In this document: piece after piece, positions 44,487 through 53,614 of the stretch | How positions within the stretch are numbered: position 1 is the stretch's first letter | Layout: every line of letters begins with the position of its first letter | Assembly (NCBI RefSeq): GCF_004458765.1 | Contig: NZ_SPJX01000167.1 | Coordinates: forward strand, 124,001 to 188,000 | Reading direction: 5' to 3' | DNA from: Microvirga pakistanensis | Lineage (GTDB): Bacteria > Pseudomonadota > Alphaproteobacteria > Rhizobiales > Beijerinckiaceae | DNA: 64,000 bases | Made by a program: the position numbers and the translations under genes | Notes under the pieces: model-generated | What the model was told of the DNA's origin: nothing | The model's input: the letters and a program-made list of their open reading frames with translations, nothing else | The model's database searches: none

Positions 44487-46522
44487 AGCAACAGCGTTGA
44501 TTGTCCAGGAATGGAACTACCGATCTTACCGTAGACTCGCTCAACCCACTCGTTTGCAGCGATCCCTGAGGGACGCTCACATAGTGCTGCAAAATCCTCC
44601 ATCGGCATAGTCACGGGCTCATAAGGTCCACGCTGCGAGAAGCGAAACAGCGCCGCAAACCTTCTATGTAACCTGTAAGAGAGAGTGCTCGGCACTTTCC
44701 TGCCCGCGATGTCGCCGCTTTCATCAGCTTGAGGACTGGACGCCCGAACTGGCTCAGGACGCAACAAACCGTCGGCCTCACATCTTTGGAAAATGCGAAC
44801 GATCTGCGCCTTCCGATCAGCAATGTGCTTCTCACTTGAGCCCGGTATATTACTCAAGTTGAAAACGAATATTCCCCGCTCCGGCGTCGCAAGACTGTCG
44901 GTGTTTCGATGATCAGACTGCAGTTTCGCGCAGAGCATCCCGAGGCATTCAATGACTTTCATCACCTCGATCCAATCCTGCTCAAGATTATTCTTGATCC
45001 CATCAAACTTGCTTCGGCTGGCAGCCTTGATGCCCTCTCTCTGAGAGACAAGCGATAGAGGAGTTCTGCGGTAGGCGAAACCATCCGCCGAAGAAATCTC
45101 CCTTCGCTTCAGAGCCTCTTCTAGTATTGCTGCAGCAATCTCAAGATAATCGCGAACACACAGATCGCTCATGGATATGATAGTGCTTGCCCCAGCATAT
45201 GGCACATTTGCGATCCTGAACTCCGAGCAGATATTCAACAGGGCCGCACGCTGCTTGCGACGTAGGTATGCTTGAATATTTCTCGACCGGCGACGGCTAT
45301 GCATGTCAGCATGATTAATACCCAATTTTTCAATCAAGTATGCCTGCCATATCGGAGGAACGTCTTCCGAATCAACGTCGCTTTCGCCATCAATCTTTTG
45401 CCGAATAGCACTCGCCCGTTCCTTTAGCTGGGAGAAAGCAGGAGAAATGCTATTCTTTGTCGTCTCGATTAGGAGTGTATTGATGCTTCTGGCGCCAAAT
45501 ACTTGGTCGAGTGTGAAGAAGTTTGACGGCAATTCACGAAATGAGGTAGCGCTACTCAGCTGTGTGTTCGAGTAATATAGCCTAAGCGCCGAAACCTCCT
45601 CACAGAGCCGTCGGAAATCCTTCTCGCTTTCATTGTTCAGGTCAATTTGCCGACGGTCCGCATCTGTGAGGCTCTGGTTTTGAATGATGGTTGATGTCGA
45701 GTCATAGTCAGTAGACACATAGCTGACGACCCAGAAAAGAGGGTTCTTCGAAGTCCTGACCAAGGTATTTAGAAACCTCTGCTGACGCGGATGCAAAGTT
45801 TCACAATCGTCTATACACACCTTGATATGAAAGTGCGGGGGGCACATGTCGTGACCGCTTTCGCAGGCAAGTGTGCGCACTCTCGCCGCTAGATCGTTGA
45901 CGAACACTCCCGGCTCTGTCTCAGGAAGCGCCCCATCAAGCCTATCAATCAAACCACGGGTGACGGCGAGATTCATTTTTCGCTGAAGACCTCTGAACCA
46001 TTTGGATAGCTCGTCCAGTCCGATCAGCCGATCCGCTCCGTCAAACACGTTTGGATGTTCGGAGCACAATTCCTGGACCACCTCCGCTTCCTGTGTGGGC
46101 GAGTAGCCGAACTTTCCAGCTGAACGTAGTCCGGCAAACGCCTCACAGATGAGCTGCGCCGAAATCACCTCAATCAACTTTGAGAAATAATCATGCTCTA
46201 CCCGCTCAAGGTCCGGAGCGCGCGGGAACCAGTGTTCCCAATCGACTGAGCCAAAGGCGCTAGATATGTAGTCAGGCAAGCGGAAGTATACAGCTACATA
46301 ATCCGGTTGATCATCATCCGAAATTTGATCCCGCAGGGTTTTGTTATTTAATCTCTCGCGCCAATTAACGGCCTGTAGAAGACTGGTTTTTCCGCTTCCA
46401 CGTGTCCCGGCGATATAGAGTGACTTCAGCCCCTCCAAATACTTTACGTTTGGCGACAGCCAAATAAGTGGATGTTCCTGATGCTCGAATCGTGTCGGGC
46501 GGAATGGATTGTTATCAGCCAT
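44483..46522 (-). CDS. ORC/CDC6-like P-loop ATPase, second gene of the cargo operon
   Basis: 679 residues from the ATG at 46522 (TAATG junction with the phosphoesterase stop). NPFRPTRFEHQEHPLIWLSP leads to Walker A GTRGSGKT (residues 39-46). Walker B is HIKVCIDDCETL (IDD at ~237-239), and a sensor-like strand FWVVSYVST follows at ~263-271. The rest is long and helical without enzymatic motifs. The pattern fits the ORC-CDC6 family AAA ATPases that turn up in bacterial defence loci as switch or sensor NTPases. It probably uses ATP binding to control the neighbouring phosphoesterase or the 361-residue protein. Confidence 0.82.
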   Translation of the reverse strand: MADNNPFRPTRFEHQEHPLIWLSPNVKYLEGLKSLYIAGTRGSGKTSLLQAVNWRERLNNKTLRDQISDDDQPDYVAVYFRLPDYISSAFGSVDWEHWFPRAPDLERVEHDYFSKLIEVISAQLICEAFAGLRSAGKFGYSPTQEAEVVQELCSEHPNVFDGADRLIGLDELSKWFRGLQRKMNLAVTRGLIDRLDGALPETEPGVFVNDLAARVRTLACESGHDMCPPHFHIKVCIDDCETLHPRQQRFLNTLVRTSKNPLFWVVSYVSTDYDSTSTIIQNQSLTDADRRQIDLNNESEKDFRRLCEEVSALRLYYSNTQLSSATSFRELPSNFFTLDQVFGARSINTLLIETTKNSISPAFSQLKERASAIRQKIDGESDVDSEDVPPIWQAYLIEKLGINHADMHSRRRSRNIQAYLRRKQRAALLNICSEFRIANVPYAGASTIISMSDLCVRDYLEIAAAILEEALKRREISSADGFAYRRTPLSLVSQREGIKAASRSKFDGIKNNLEQDWIEVMKVIECLGMLCAKLQSDHRNTDSLATPERGIFVFNLSNIPGSSEKHIADRKAQIVRIFQRCEADGLLRPEPVRASSPQADESGDIAGRKVPSTLSYRLHRRFAALFRFSQRGPYEPVTMPMEDFAALCERPSGIAANEWVERVYGKIGSSIPGQSTLLL

Positions 46523-47775
46523 TAGATTGCTCGCGTCACACGCCAAAGATCCGGCGCGCTTTCTGCGTTAAGAATTTCAACCAATCCAAGCCACCGAAGC
46601 TCGATGATGGAAGCTTGCATTTCTTCCCGACTACACCCCACAGCGCGGGCGAGATCCGAGCAGTAGTGAATATTGTTTGAACCTAGCTGTGCCATCAGCT
46701 CTCGGCTATGCCGGGTTGCATTCTCAATACCGGCCAGGGTCGTCCAAAAGGGGATATCAATAGCGGCCTTCTTCTCGATCTGATTACCCGTACGGCGATA
46801 TGGAGTTACGTTGATGCCGAGAGGAAATCCCGCGTCGTTATAGGCGATCTCGACCACATTGAAGCCATCCCGTAGGAGCGGAGCCGAGATCGAGATGATG
46901 CCGGACTTTCGCCAGACGGGAGATCTGATCACCTCATACGGATCTTGATGAATGTGCCCGTGGAGGAACACCACAGGTCTGTTGAGGGACAAGAGACTGC
47001 CTCGGAAGGAGCCCCCATTTAACAGCTCCGCATAAGGTGCGATCCGGGGCGTAGCCTGAGGCAGCAGATTGTGATGGGCGCAGATAATCGGCACTGCTGT
47101 ATTAGGCAGCGCTGCAGCACGTTCTAGAAGCTCAGCAATGGCTTCTTCACTGACAGCTGGCGTATCAATGCTCTCTATCAGCTCGTCGAGCAGATGAGGG
47201 TTGGCCCCATTCGCAACAAGCTCGTCCAAGGCCCTGCTCACAGGCTCCTTGATCGTCGCTGGCAGGAAACGCGTCTCCCCACAACCGAGGCAGCTGTTTA
47301 TGCCAAAAACCTCCGCTCTCCCGACCGTACCATTCCATGTCAGCCTCGTAGGTTTTGAGGCAGCGGCCTCTGGAAAGCCGATATTTCGGAGGGCCGCATT
47401 CACATCCTCAAACCGTTGTTCAGGGCTAGCTTTGCTGAACCGGTCTATGTCGTGATTTCCGATGAGGAACACGGAGCTGGATGCGACCTTGCCGCTCCAC
47501 GAGACGGGGATCACCCGCTGAACATAGCTCAAACAGTCTGACAGGCCAGTTGCATCGCCTCGGGTCGTGTAATCCCCCATAAACGCAAGGACGTGCGGAT
47601 CCTGCTCCTCGATCAACGTCGAGAGTTTTTTCGTAACAGTCTGAAGAGGAGCTATGCCAACCGTGCCTGTGACTCTGCTTGGGAATGCAGAATCCTTGTC
47701 ATCAACGGGTGGTGTTGAATTTTCTTTGTCGGGGTAGTGAACGTCGCCCACTTGCAGGAGGCGGAAGATCTCCAA
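46522..47775 (-). CDS. Metallophosphoesterase with C-terminal winged-helix-like region, first gene of the cargo operon
   Basis: About 417 residues. The calcineurin-type metal motifs are all present: GDVHYPD (D-x-H), MGDYTTRGD, GNHD, CAHHN and HGHIH, so it should be an active di-metal phosphoesterase or nuclease. The last ~70 residues (FWTTLAGIENATRHSRELMA, CSDLARAVGCSREEMQASII then ELRWLGLVEIL) look like a winged helix. The start is uncertain: TTG at 47775 has GGGGAGAG upstream, and a TTG at 47787 is also open. It lies 90 bp downstream of tRNA-Glu on the same strand. Confidence 0.85.
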   Translation of the reverse strand: MEIFRLLQVGDVHYPDKENSTPPVDDKDSAFPSRVTGTVGIAPLQTVTKKLSTLIEEQDPHVLAFMGDYTTRGDATGLSDCLSYVQRVIPVSWSGKVASSSVFLIGNHDIDRFSKASPEQRFEDVNAALRNIGFPEAAASKPTRLTWNGTVGRAEVFGINSCLGCGETRFLPATIKEPVSRALDELVANGANPHLLDELIESIDTPAVSEEAIAELLERAAALPNTAVPIICAHHNLLPQATPRIAPYAELLNGGSFRGSLLSLNRPVVFLHGHIHQDPYEVIRSPVWRKSGIISISAPLLRDGFNVVEIAYNDAGFPLGINVTPYRRTGNQIEKKAAIDIPFWTTLAGIENATRHSRELMAQLGSNNIHYCSDLARAVGCSREEMQASIIELRWLGLVEILNAESAPDLWRVTRAI

Positions 47776-47864
47776 GGCTCTCCCCAACGTCGCGGCTTAT
47801 AAGGAAAAACCAGCGACAACATCGCTGCCCAGGCGCCGCACCTGAAGCTAAGTTCTTGAAACTT

Positions 47865-47940
47865 TGGCGCTCCCTAGGGGACTCGAACCCCTGTTTTTGC
47901 CGTGAGAGGGCAACGTCCTAGACCGCTAGACGAAGGGAGC
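47865..47940 (-). tRNA. tRNA-Glu (CTC)
   Basis: The full cloverleaf reads on the minus strand. The acceptor GCTCCCT pairs with AGGGAGC, followed by discriminator G and encoded CCA. The anticodon stem TTGCC/GGCAA holds loop CTCTCAC, giving anticodon CTC (Glu, GAG codons). The T arm is CAGGGGTTCGAGTCCCCT. No good promoter is seen directly upstream. Confidence 0.95.
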
Positions 47941-48015
47941 AACTTTGTTACATATCGTACTCGTATGACCTATTACCAGCTGTTTTCCCTCCTGCCTAGA
48001 GGCACCGAACAGAAA

Positions 48016-48092
48016 CCTACCACCCCGCTCATTTCTGAGCTTGTTTGGTAGGCCTACCACTCTCGAACCCTTATCACCACTCGCGTGGTAGG
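48016..48092. repeat. Back-to-back hairpin doublet beside tRNA-Glu
   Basis: Four half-sites in alternating orientation: CCTACCAC (48016), TGGTAGG|CCTACCA (a perfect 14-bp palindrome, 48046-48059) and GTGGTAGG (48085). They form two adjacent hairpins; the first is extended by GCTCA/TGAGC and the second by AACCC/GGGTT. It lies between the intact tRNA and its truncated copy and could be recombinase binding sites or a REP/MITE-like element. Confidence 0.6.
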
Positions 48093-48109
48093 GTTGGAGG
48101 GGGGTCCTG

Positions 48110-48137
48110 ACGTCCTAGACCGCTAGACGAAGGGAGC
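48110..48137 (-). pseudogene. Truncated 5' copy of tRNA-Glu (28-bp direct repeat)
   Basis: Identical over 28 bases to 47913-47940, the 5' end of tRNA-Glu up to the start of the anticodon stem. The two copies are direct repeats 197 bp apart. Confidence 0.9.
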
Positions 48138-48157
48138 TAGCAAGGTTGAGGCCGCTC

Positions 48158-48185
48158 GTATAACCACCATTGCGAATCCCTTCAA
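48158..48185 (-). promoter_or_regulatory. Probable sigma-70 promoter of the tRNA-Glu locus
   Basis: On the minus strand, TTGAAG, 16 bases, TTATAC, placed 20 bases before the truncated tRNA copy and not before the intact gene. The original tRNA probably began at 48137. Confidence 0.55.
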
Positions 48186-48228
48186 GCCCTTTCTCCGAAA
48201 AAAGAGCGGGCCAGGCAGAAACGAGGAC

Positions 48229-49230
48229 GTGGTGGACGACAGGACCCTGCAGGAATGGACCCTTGACGATGGAACGGCGGCCGAGCGGCTCGACCGCGTG
48301 CTGGCGCGGCTCGCGAGCGATCTGTCGCGCAGCCGCCTGCAGGCCCTGATCCGCGAAGGCCAGGTGACCGTCGACGGCGCACCCGTGCTCGATCCGGGCC
48401 GCAAGGTCGGCGCGGGCGCGCGGATCGCCCTGCAGGTTCCCCCACCCGTGCCCGCGGAGCCTCAGGGCGAGGCCATGGACCTGTCCATCGTCTATGAGGA
48501 CGATGATCTGATCGTCATCGACAAGCCGGCGGGGCTCGTGGTCCATCCGGCGGCGGGTCATGAATCCGGCACGCTGGTGAACGCGCTCATCGCCCATTGC
48601 GGCGAGAGCCTGTCGGGCATCGGCGGGGTGAAGAGGCCCGGAATCGTGCACCGGCTCGACAAGGACACCTCGGGCCTTCTCGTGGTGGCCAAGAACGACT
48701 TGGCCCATCAGGGGCTGGCGGAGCAATTCGCCGACCATGGCCGCACCGGCCCCCTGGAGAGGCTCTATATCGCCCTCGTCTGGGGCGTTCCGGAGCGCCG
48801 GCGCGGCACGGTGGAAGCCGCGCTCGCCCGCAGCCAGCACAACCGCGAAAAGATCGCCATCGTGTCCGATGAGAACGAACGGGGCCGTTACGCCATCACC
48901 CATTACGAGGTCCTGGAGCCCCTGCCCTCCGCCAATCCGATCGCCTCTCTCGTCCAGTGCGAGCTCGAGACCGGGCGCACCCACCAGATCCGCGTTCATA
49001 TGGCCCATATCGGCCACCCGCTCCTCGGCGACGCGGTTTACGGTTCCGGGTTCAAAACGAAGGCGAACCGCCTGACACCGGACCAACAGCAGGCTCTGAG
49101 GGCTCTGGACAGGCAGGCCTTGCACGCGGCGGTCCTCGGGTTCGAACATCCCAGGACAGGCGAGTTCCTGCGTTTCGAGAGCCCTGTGCCGGCGGACTTG
49201 GCCGCGCTCCTGGAGAGCCTGAAGGCCTAG
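48229..49230 (+). CDS. RluA-family 23S rRNA pseudouridine synthase
   Basis: 333 residues. The N-terminal S4 RNA-binding domain is ERLDRVLARLASDLSRSRLQ then ALIREGQVTVDG. The catalytic domain has IDKPAGLVVHPAAGH and HRLDKDTSGLLV with the catalytic Asp, and the C-terminal GRTHQIRVHMAHIGHPLLGD. RluD-like synthases modify helix 69 of 23S rRNA. It starts with GTG at 48229. It lies just upstream of rpoH and marks the return to core chromosome. Confidence 0.92.
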   Translation: MVDDRTLQEWTLDDGTAAERLDRVLARLASDLSRSRLQALIREGQVTVDGAPVLDPGRKVGAGARIALQVPPPVPAEPQGEAMDLSIVYEDDDLIVIDKPAGLVVHPAAGHESGTLVNALIAHCGESLSGIGGVKRPGIVHRLDKDTSGLLVVAKNDLAHQGLAEQFADHGRTGPLERLYIALVWGVPERRRGTVEAALARSQHNREKIAIVSDENERGRYAITHYEVLEPLPSANPIASLVQCELETGRTHQIRVHMAHIGHPLLGDAVYGSGFKTKANRLTPDQQQALRALDRQALHAAVLGFEHPRTGEFLRFESPVPADLAALLESLKA

Positions 49231-49427
49231 GCGCTGAGCGTCAATGCGTCGCAAAATTCTGCCACGCTGGCACCCTTGCGATCGTGGAGCGTTCACCAGG
49301 TCTTGAACCCTGGCGCCTCTATCCGGACAAGGTTGAACCGCTTATATAAGGATGTTGGGCGGCCGGCCATCGAGGGGGCCGCCTCAGGCTTGCCTCACGG
49401 AACGAGGGAGCCAAAGGAGGAGAAGAT

Positions 49428-50327
49428 ATGGCTGCAGCGCTTCCAGTGCTTGCCAATGAAGGGGGCCTTTCCCGCTATCTCGACGAGATCCGTCGATTCC
49501 CCATGCTTGAGCCGCATGAGGAGTACATGCTCGCCAAACGCTGGCGTGAGCATGGAGATCGCGAGGCTGCCCACAAGCTCGTGACATCCCACCTGCGCCT
49601 CGTCGCCAAGATCGCCATGGGTTACCGCGGCTACGGCTTGCCGATCAGCGAGGTGGTCTCCGAAGGCAATGTCGGCCTCATGCAGGCCGTCAAACGCTTC
49701 GAGCCCGACAAGGGCTTCCGCCTCGCCACCTATGCCATGTGGTGGATCAAGGCGGCGATTCAAGAATACATCCTGCGGTCCTGGTCGCTCGTGAAGATGG
49801 GCACCACCGCGAACCAGAAGAAGCTGTTCTTCAACCTGCGCAAGGCCAAGGGCCGCATCTCGGCTCTGGACGAGGGCGACCTGCGCCCGGACCAGGTGAA
49901 GCAGATCGCCACTCAGCTCGGCGTGACCGAGCAGGACGTGGTCGACATGAACCGCCGCCTCGGCGGCGACGCCTCCCTGAATGCGCCCCTGCGCGACGAG
50001 GGCGAAGGCGGCGGCGAGTGGCAGGACTGGCTGGTCGACCAGAGCGAAAGCCAGGAGCAGGTGCTCGTCGAGGAGGAGGAAGGCCAAAACCGGCTGACGG
50101 CGCTGCGCAACGCCCTCACGGTTCTCAACTCGCGCGAGCGACGGATCTTCGAAGCCCGTCGCCTCTCGGACGACCCGATCACGCTTGAGGAACTCTCGAC
50201 CGAGTTCGGGGTCTCCCGCGAGCGCGTGCGCCAGATTGAGGTCCGGGCCTTCGAGAAGGTGCAGGAAGCGGTGAAGAAGAACCTTACCCAGATCGAGCAA
50301 ACCCCGTCGGCCGAGGCTTCGGCCTGA
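49428..50327 (+). CDS. rpoH: RNA polymerase heat-shock sigma factor RpoH (sigma-32)
   Basis: 299 residues. Region 1.2/2 is LSRYLDEIRRFPMLEPHEEY; region 2.4 is TYAMWWIKAAIQEYILRSWS. The RpoH box is KMGTTANQKKLFFNLR. Region 4.2 is LEELSTEFGVSRERVRQIEV. The ribosome site is AAAGGAGGAGA. It drives heat-shock genes such as the hsp20/ftsH cluster elsewhere in this window. The tail ends PSAEASA. A strong terminator follows. Confidence 0.96.
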   Translation: MAAALPVLANEGGLSRYLDEIRRFPMLEPHEEYMLAKRWREHGDREAAHKLVTSHLRLVAKIAMGYRGYGLPISEVVSEGNVGLMQAVKRFEPDKGFRLATYAMWWIKAAIQEYILRSWSLVKMGTTANQKKLFFNLRKAKGRISALDEGDLRPDQVKQIATQLGVTEQDVVDMNRRLGGDASLNAPLRDEGEGGGEWQDWLVDQSESQEQVLVEEEEGQNRLTALRNALTVLNSRERRIFEARRLSDDPITLEELSTEFGVSRERVRQIEVRAFEKVQEAVKKNLTQIEQTPSAEASA

Positions 50328-50366
50328 GGGCGATTACGGCCTCATGAAAATGCCGGCCCCATGAAG

Positions 50367-50395
50367 AATGCCGCGCCCTTCAGCGCGGCATTTTT
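50367..50395 (+). terminator. Rho-independent terminator of rpoH
   Basis: AATGCCGCGC pairs perfectly with GCGCGGCATT around CCTTCA, ending in TTTTT. Confidence 0.85.
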
Positions 50396-50415
50396 GTCGG
50401 CTTGCTGGCCTCGCC

Positions 50416-51612
50416 TCACTGCCACTGGCTGAAGGCGTTGTTCAGCACCTGCTCGCCCGAGGCGCCCTTCTCGAAGCTCAAAATGGCGCGCTGGCCCGAG
50501 GCCATGCGGACCGGCAGGTCGATCCAGTTGCGGCGCACGAAGAGTTCGGTGTTCCGCTCCACGTCGCCCTGCAGGTTGGAGAGGCCGATCAGGAACAGAT
50601 TCTCGCGGACGGGAACGGGGAGACCGGCGATCGGCGTGCCGCGTGCCGCCTCCTCGTTCTTGAACTGCAGGAGCCCCACGTCACGGATCACGCGTCCGCT
50701 GTCGCCCTGGCGCGTGGTGAACGTCAGCTCGACCGTGTGCGAAGCCGGTAGCGTCGTATCCAGGTTACGGCGCAGCACCAACCTCATGGCCAGCCCTGCA
50801 TCGGCGACCTCGACATTGGCCGTGACCGCTTTCTCGAGCGGCTGTCCTTGTCCGGGATTCACATCCTCGAGCCGCCAGACCACGCGTCCCACATGAGCCT
50901 TCGGTGTCTGAGGGTTGGTGGCGTCCTCCTCGTAGAAGACGGCGCGATGCGCCACGCCGATCGCCTGGCCGGCGTTGGGAGAGACGGCCGGTGCCTGTCC
51001 CCCGACCCGCTCGTCGATCTTGGTCTTCTCGTTGTTGGCCGGCGCCTCCCGAGGAGCTTCGGCGACGGGCGTCTCGGGGATGGGAGCATCGGAGCGGCTC
51101 TGCCACCAGGCCAAGCCCCCGATGACCAGGATCACCAGGATGATGGCCGCGCCAAGCAGGATGGACCGCATCTGCCGGTTGCTCTGCATGGCCGGATGCG
51201 GGCGGCTGTCGACCCGCGGACGGACGGTCGTGGTGTCCTCAAGGGCCTGGGGGTCCGGTCGGCGCTCAGGCTCGCTCTGAGAAGGCGCCCGAAGGCCCTG
51301 CCGCGGCGGCACCACGCTGCGCAGACGATCGGCCGGACTTTGCGGCGGCTGATCCTCCGCCAGCATCTCGGCGAAGGCATCCGGGTCGAAACCTGCCGGA
51401 GGCGGCGCATGATCGGCCTCGACGCGGGTGATGGCCTCGTCGAGGGCAGCGCATTCCCTCTGAATATCCGCTTCCTGCAGAGGGGGATCGAGAGAGCGCA
51501 ATTGAGCGACCAGAGCCGTCCGGGCCCGCTCGTAAACGGCGTGCCGCGAGGCCGGCGTCTTGTCTGTCAGGCCTTCGACGGCCCTTGCGATAAGTGGGTA
51601 ATAATCTGCCAT
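50416..51612 (-). CDS. Conserved Rhizobiales membrane protein of unknown function
   Basis: 398 residues from the ATG at 51612 (AAGGAA just upstream); the frame extends to 51648. The helical N-terminus is MADYYPLIARAVEGLTDKTP then ASRHAVYERARTAL. A proline-rich linker precedes one TM helix (SILLGAAIILVILVIGGLAW). A beta-rich C-terminal domain follows (VELTFTTRQGDSGRVIRDVG, NWIDLPVRMASGQRAILSFE). One membrane pass with a periplasmic C-terminus is likely. It lies just downstream of purA on the same strand, a common neighbourhood in Rhizobiales. Confidence 0.8.
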   Translation of the reverse strand: MADYYPLIARAVEGLTDKTPASRHAVYERARTALVAQLRSLDPPLQEADIQRECAALDEAITRVEADHAPPPAGFDPDAFAEMLAEDQPPQSPADRLRSVVPPRQGLRAPSQSEPERRPDPQALEDTTTVRPRVDSRPHPAMQSNRQMRSILLGAAIILVILVIGGLAWWQSRSDAPIPETPVAEAPREAPANNEKTKIDERVGGQAPAVSPNAGQAIGVAHRAVFYEEDATNPQTPKAHVGRVVWRLEDVNPGQGQPLEKAVTANVEVADAGLAMRLVLRRNLDTTLPASHTVELTFTTRQGDSGRVIRDVGLLQFKNEEAARGTPIAGLPVPVRENLFLIGLSNLQGDVERNTELFVRRNWIDLPVRMASGQRAILSFEKGASGEQVLNNAFSQWQ

Positions 51613-51644
51613 TTCCTTGGGAATGACCCGGAGCGGCTTCGCCG

Positions 51645-52937
51645 TCAACCCTCAAAGGGGTTCTTCATGAGGATTGTATCCTCGCGCTCGGGCGAAGTGG
51701 AAAGCACAGCGACGGGCGCGCCGATCAACTCCTCGATGCGGCGGACATACTTGACGGCCTGCGCCGGAAGATCCGCCCAGGAACGCGCGCCCGCCGTGGA
51801 GCCGCTCCACCCCTCGAACTCCTCGTAGACGGGCTCGACCCTCCCTTGAGCGCCCTGGCTCGCCGGGAAATAGTCGATAATCTGCCCATCGAGCCTGTAG
51901 CCGACGCCGATCTTGATGGTGTCGAAACCGTCGAGGATGTCGAGCTTGGTGAGCGCGATGCCGTCGATGCCGGAGGTGCGCACCGTCTGGCGCACCAGGG
52001 TGGCGTCGAACCAGCCGCAGCGGCGCTTGCGGCCCGTCACGACGCCGAACTCCTTGCCCTTCTGGCCGATCAGCTCGCCGGTCTCGTCGTTGAGCTCGGT
52101 CGGGAACGGCCCCTCGCCCACGCGGGTGGTGTAGGCCTTTGCGATCCCGAGCACGTAGCCCACGCCGCCCGGACCGAGGCCCGAACCCGTGGCCGCTTGG
52201 CCCGCCACCGTGTTGGAGGAGGTGACGAAAGGATAGGTGCCGTGATCCACATCGAGCAGCGCGCCCTGTGCGCCTTCGAACAGGATGCGCTTGCCGGCCC
52301 GGCGCTCCTCGTCGAGGAGGCGCCACACGGCGTCCATGTAGGGAAGCACCTTCGGGGCGACCGAGGACAGCTCCTCGTAGATCTCCTCCGGCTTGAACTC
52401 GTCGAGGCCGAGGCCGCGACGAAGCGCGTTGTGGTGCGTGAGCAGGCGGTCGATCTTGTCGCGCAGCGAGGGGAGATCGGCGAGATCCATGAGGCGGATC
52501 GCGCGGCGGCCGACCTTGTCCTCATAAGCAGGGCCGATGCCGCGCTTGGTGGTGCCGATCTTCGTGCCGGCGCTGCCGCTCTCGCGCAAGGCGTCGAGCT
52601 CCCGGTGGATGGAGAGGATCAGCGTGGCGTTCTCGGCCACGCGCAGGTTCTCGCGGGAGATCGCCACGCCCTGCTCCGACAGGCGCTGCACCTCGGCCGC
52701 CAGCGCATGAGGGTCGAGCACGACGCCGTTGCCGATGACGGAGAGCTTGTTGGGGCGCACCACGCCGGAGGGCAGCAGCGACAACTTGTAGACCTTGTCG
52801 CCGATCACGAGGGTATGGCCGGCATTGTGCCCGCCCTGGAACCGCACGACCACGTCCGCCTGCTCGGACAGCCAGTCGACGATCTTGCCCTTGCCTTCGT
52901 CGCCCCATTGGGCGCCCACGACAACCACGTTCGCCAT
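51645..52937 (-). CDS. purA: Adenylosuccinate synthetase PurA
   Basis: 430 residues, full length. GTP-binding [11 protein letters not shown] at the N-terminus, [45 protein letters not shown] and the C-terminal GVGYRLDG are all family signatures. It converts IMP and aspartate to adenylosuccinate with GTP, the first committed step to AMP. Confidence 0.97.
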   Translation of the reverse strand: MANVVVVGAQWGDEGKGKIVDWLSEQADVVVRFQGGHNAGHTLVIGDKVYKLSLLPSGVVRPNKLSVIGNGVVLDPHALAAEVQRLSEQGVAISRENLRVAENATLILSIHRELDALRESGSAGTKIGTTKRGIGPAYEDKVGRRAIRLMDLADLPSLRDKIDRLLTHHNALRRGLGLDEFKPEEIYEELSSVAPKVLPYMDAVWRLLDEERRAGKRILFEGAQGALLDVDHGTYPFVTSSNTVAGQAATGSGLGPGGVGYVLGIAKAYTTRVGEGPFPTELNDETGELIGQKGKEFGVVTGRKRRCGWFDATLVRQTVRTSGIDGIALTKLDILDGFDTIKIGVGYRLDGQIIDYFPASQGAQGRVEPVYEEFEGWSGSTAGARSWADLPAQAVKYVRRIEELIGAPVAVLSTSPEREDTILMKNPFEG

Positions 52938-52954
52938 CGCTCAAGCCTCACATG

Positions 52955-52981
52955 AAAAAACCCCGGCGCAAGGCCAGGGTT
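52955..52981 (-). terminator. Rho-independent terminator, minus strand, upstream of purA
   Basis: AACCCTGGC pairs with GCCGGGGTT (one G-T pair) around a 5-nt loop, followed by TTTT on the minus strand. It insulates purA from minus-strand transcription arriving from the amidotransferase gene. Confidence 0.7.
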
Positions 52982-53210
52982 GGGGAAAAACCTTGCAGAC
53001 CCTCATGGTGGATCACGCGCGTCAGGTCAAGCCGGAATGAGCCCTGTCCCATGCACCGCGCTCCTCGCCTGTGTGCACGAGATGTCTCCGGGTGCCGGCT
53101 TTTCAAGAGACCCACACGAAGGCATGACGGTGCAGCTTCCCTAACGACAAATACTTATCTAGATCCTCCCCTTACAGGCGGGAGATTTCTGTCCCATCAT
53201 TGGGGGAACC

Positions 53211-53576
53211 ATGAAAAAGATTGCTGTGACTGTCGGCCTGGCGCTCGGCGCCGCGGGATGCGTACCGACAGTCCATGAGACCATGGCGGTCTCGTGCTTC
53301 GACTATATCGGCCGGCCGATCTCGGAGCGTATCGCGGCTTTCGGTCCACCGCAGGCGATCTACCGGATCAGTCCGACGGAGCTGGGATACGTTTTCGAGA
53401 CGAAGGACACGACCTTCGTCGGCGGACACACCTATTACACGGTCAATTACCTGACCGGGTCCGACCGGCACCGCACCCCGATCCATCCGGTCACCACCAG
53501 GTGCCGGGGCTTCGTCGTGCGCACCCCCTCCTCCACCGCTCCGGTCTCCGAACGCGTCATCGTGGATGTGCTCTGA
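53211..53576 (+). CDS. Small putative lipoprotein
   Basis: 121 residues. MKKIAVTVGLALGAAGCVPT is a lipoprotein signal with the cysteine in GAAGC. The mature part (VSCFDYIGRPISERIAAFGP then PQAIYRISP, YVFETKDTTF) is a small beta domain of unknown role. GGGGGAACC precedes the ATG. Confidence 0.72.
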   Translation: MKKIAVTVGLALGAAGCVPTVHETMAVSCFDYIGRPISERIAAFGPPQAIYRISPTELGYVFETKDTTFVGGHTYYTVNYLTGSDRHRTPIHPVTTRCRGFVVRTPSSTAPVSERVIVDVL

Positions 53577-53614
53577 GGGCCCCGAGAGGGCCCTCTGGGC
53601 CACTCCGGGGGACG

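Larger units (their letters stand above)
36780..47864. mobile_element. Candidate gamma-mobile-trio (GMT) island
   Basis: The span is visibly AT-richer than both flanks and holds the recombinase trio gmtY-gmtZ-gmtX plus a convergent three-gene cargo operon. The left limit is set at a 13-bp inverted repeat after the tannase gene. The right limit is set at the 3' end of tRNA-Glu. Neither end is proven: no copy of the tRNA 3' end was spotted at the left. Confidence 0.6.

Noticed and set aside
51846..52955. 369-codon plus-strand frame opposite purA
   Set aside because: purA is unambiguous on the minus strand; the opposite frame has no recognisable domain.
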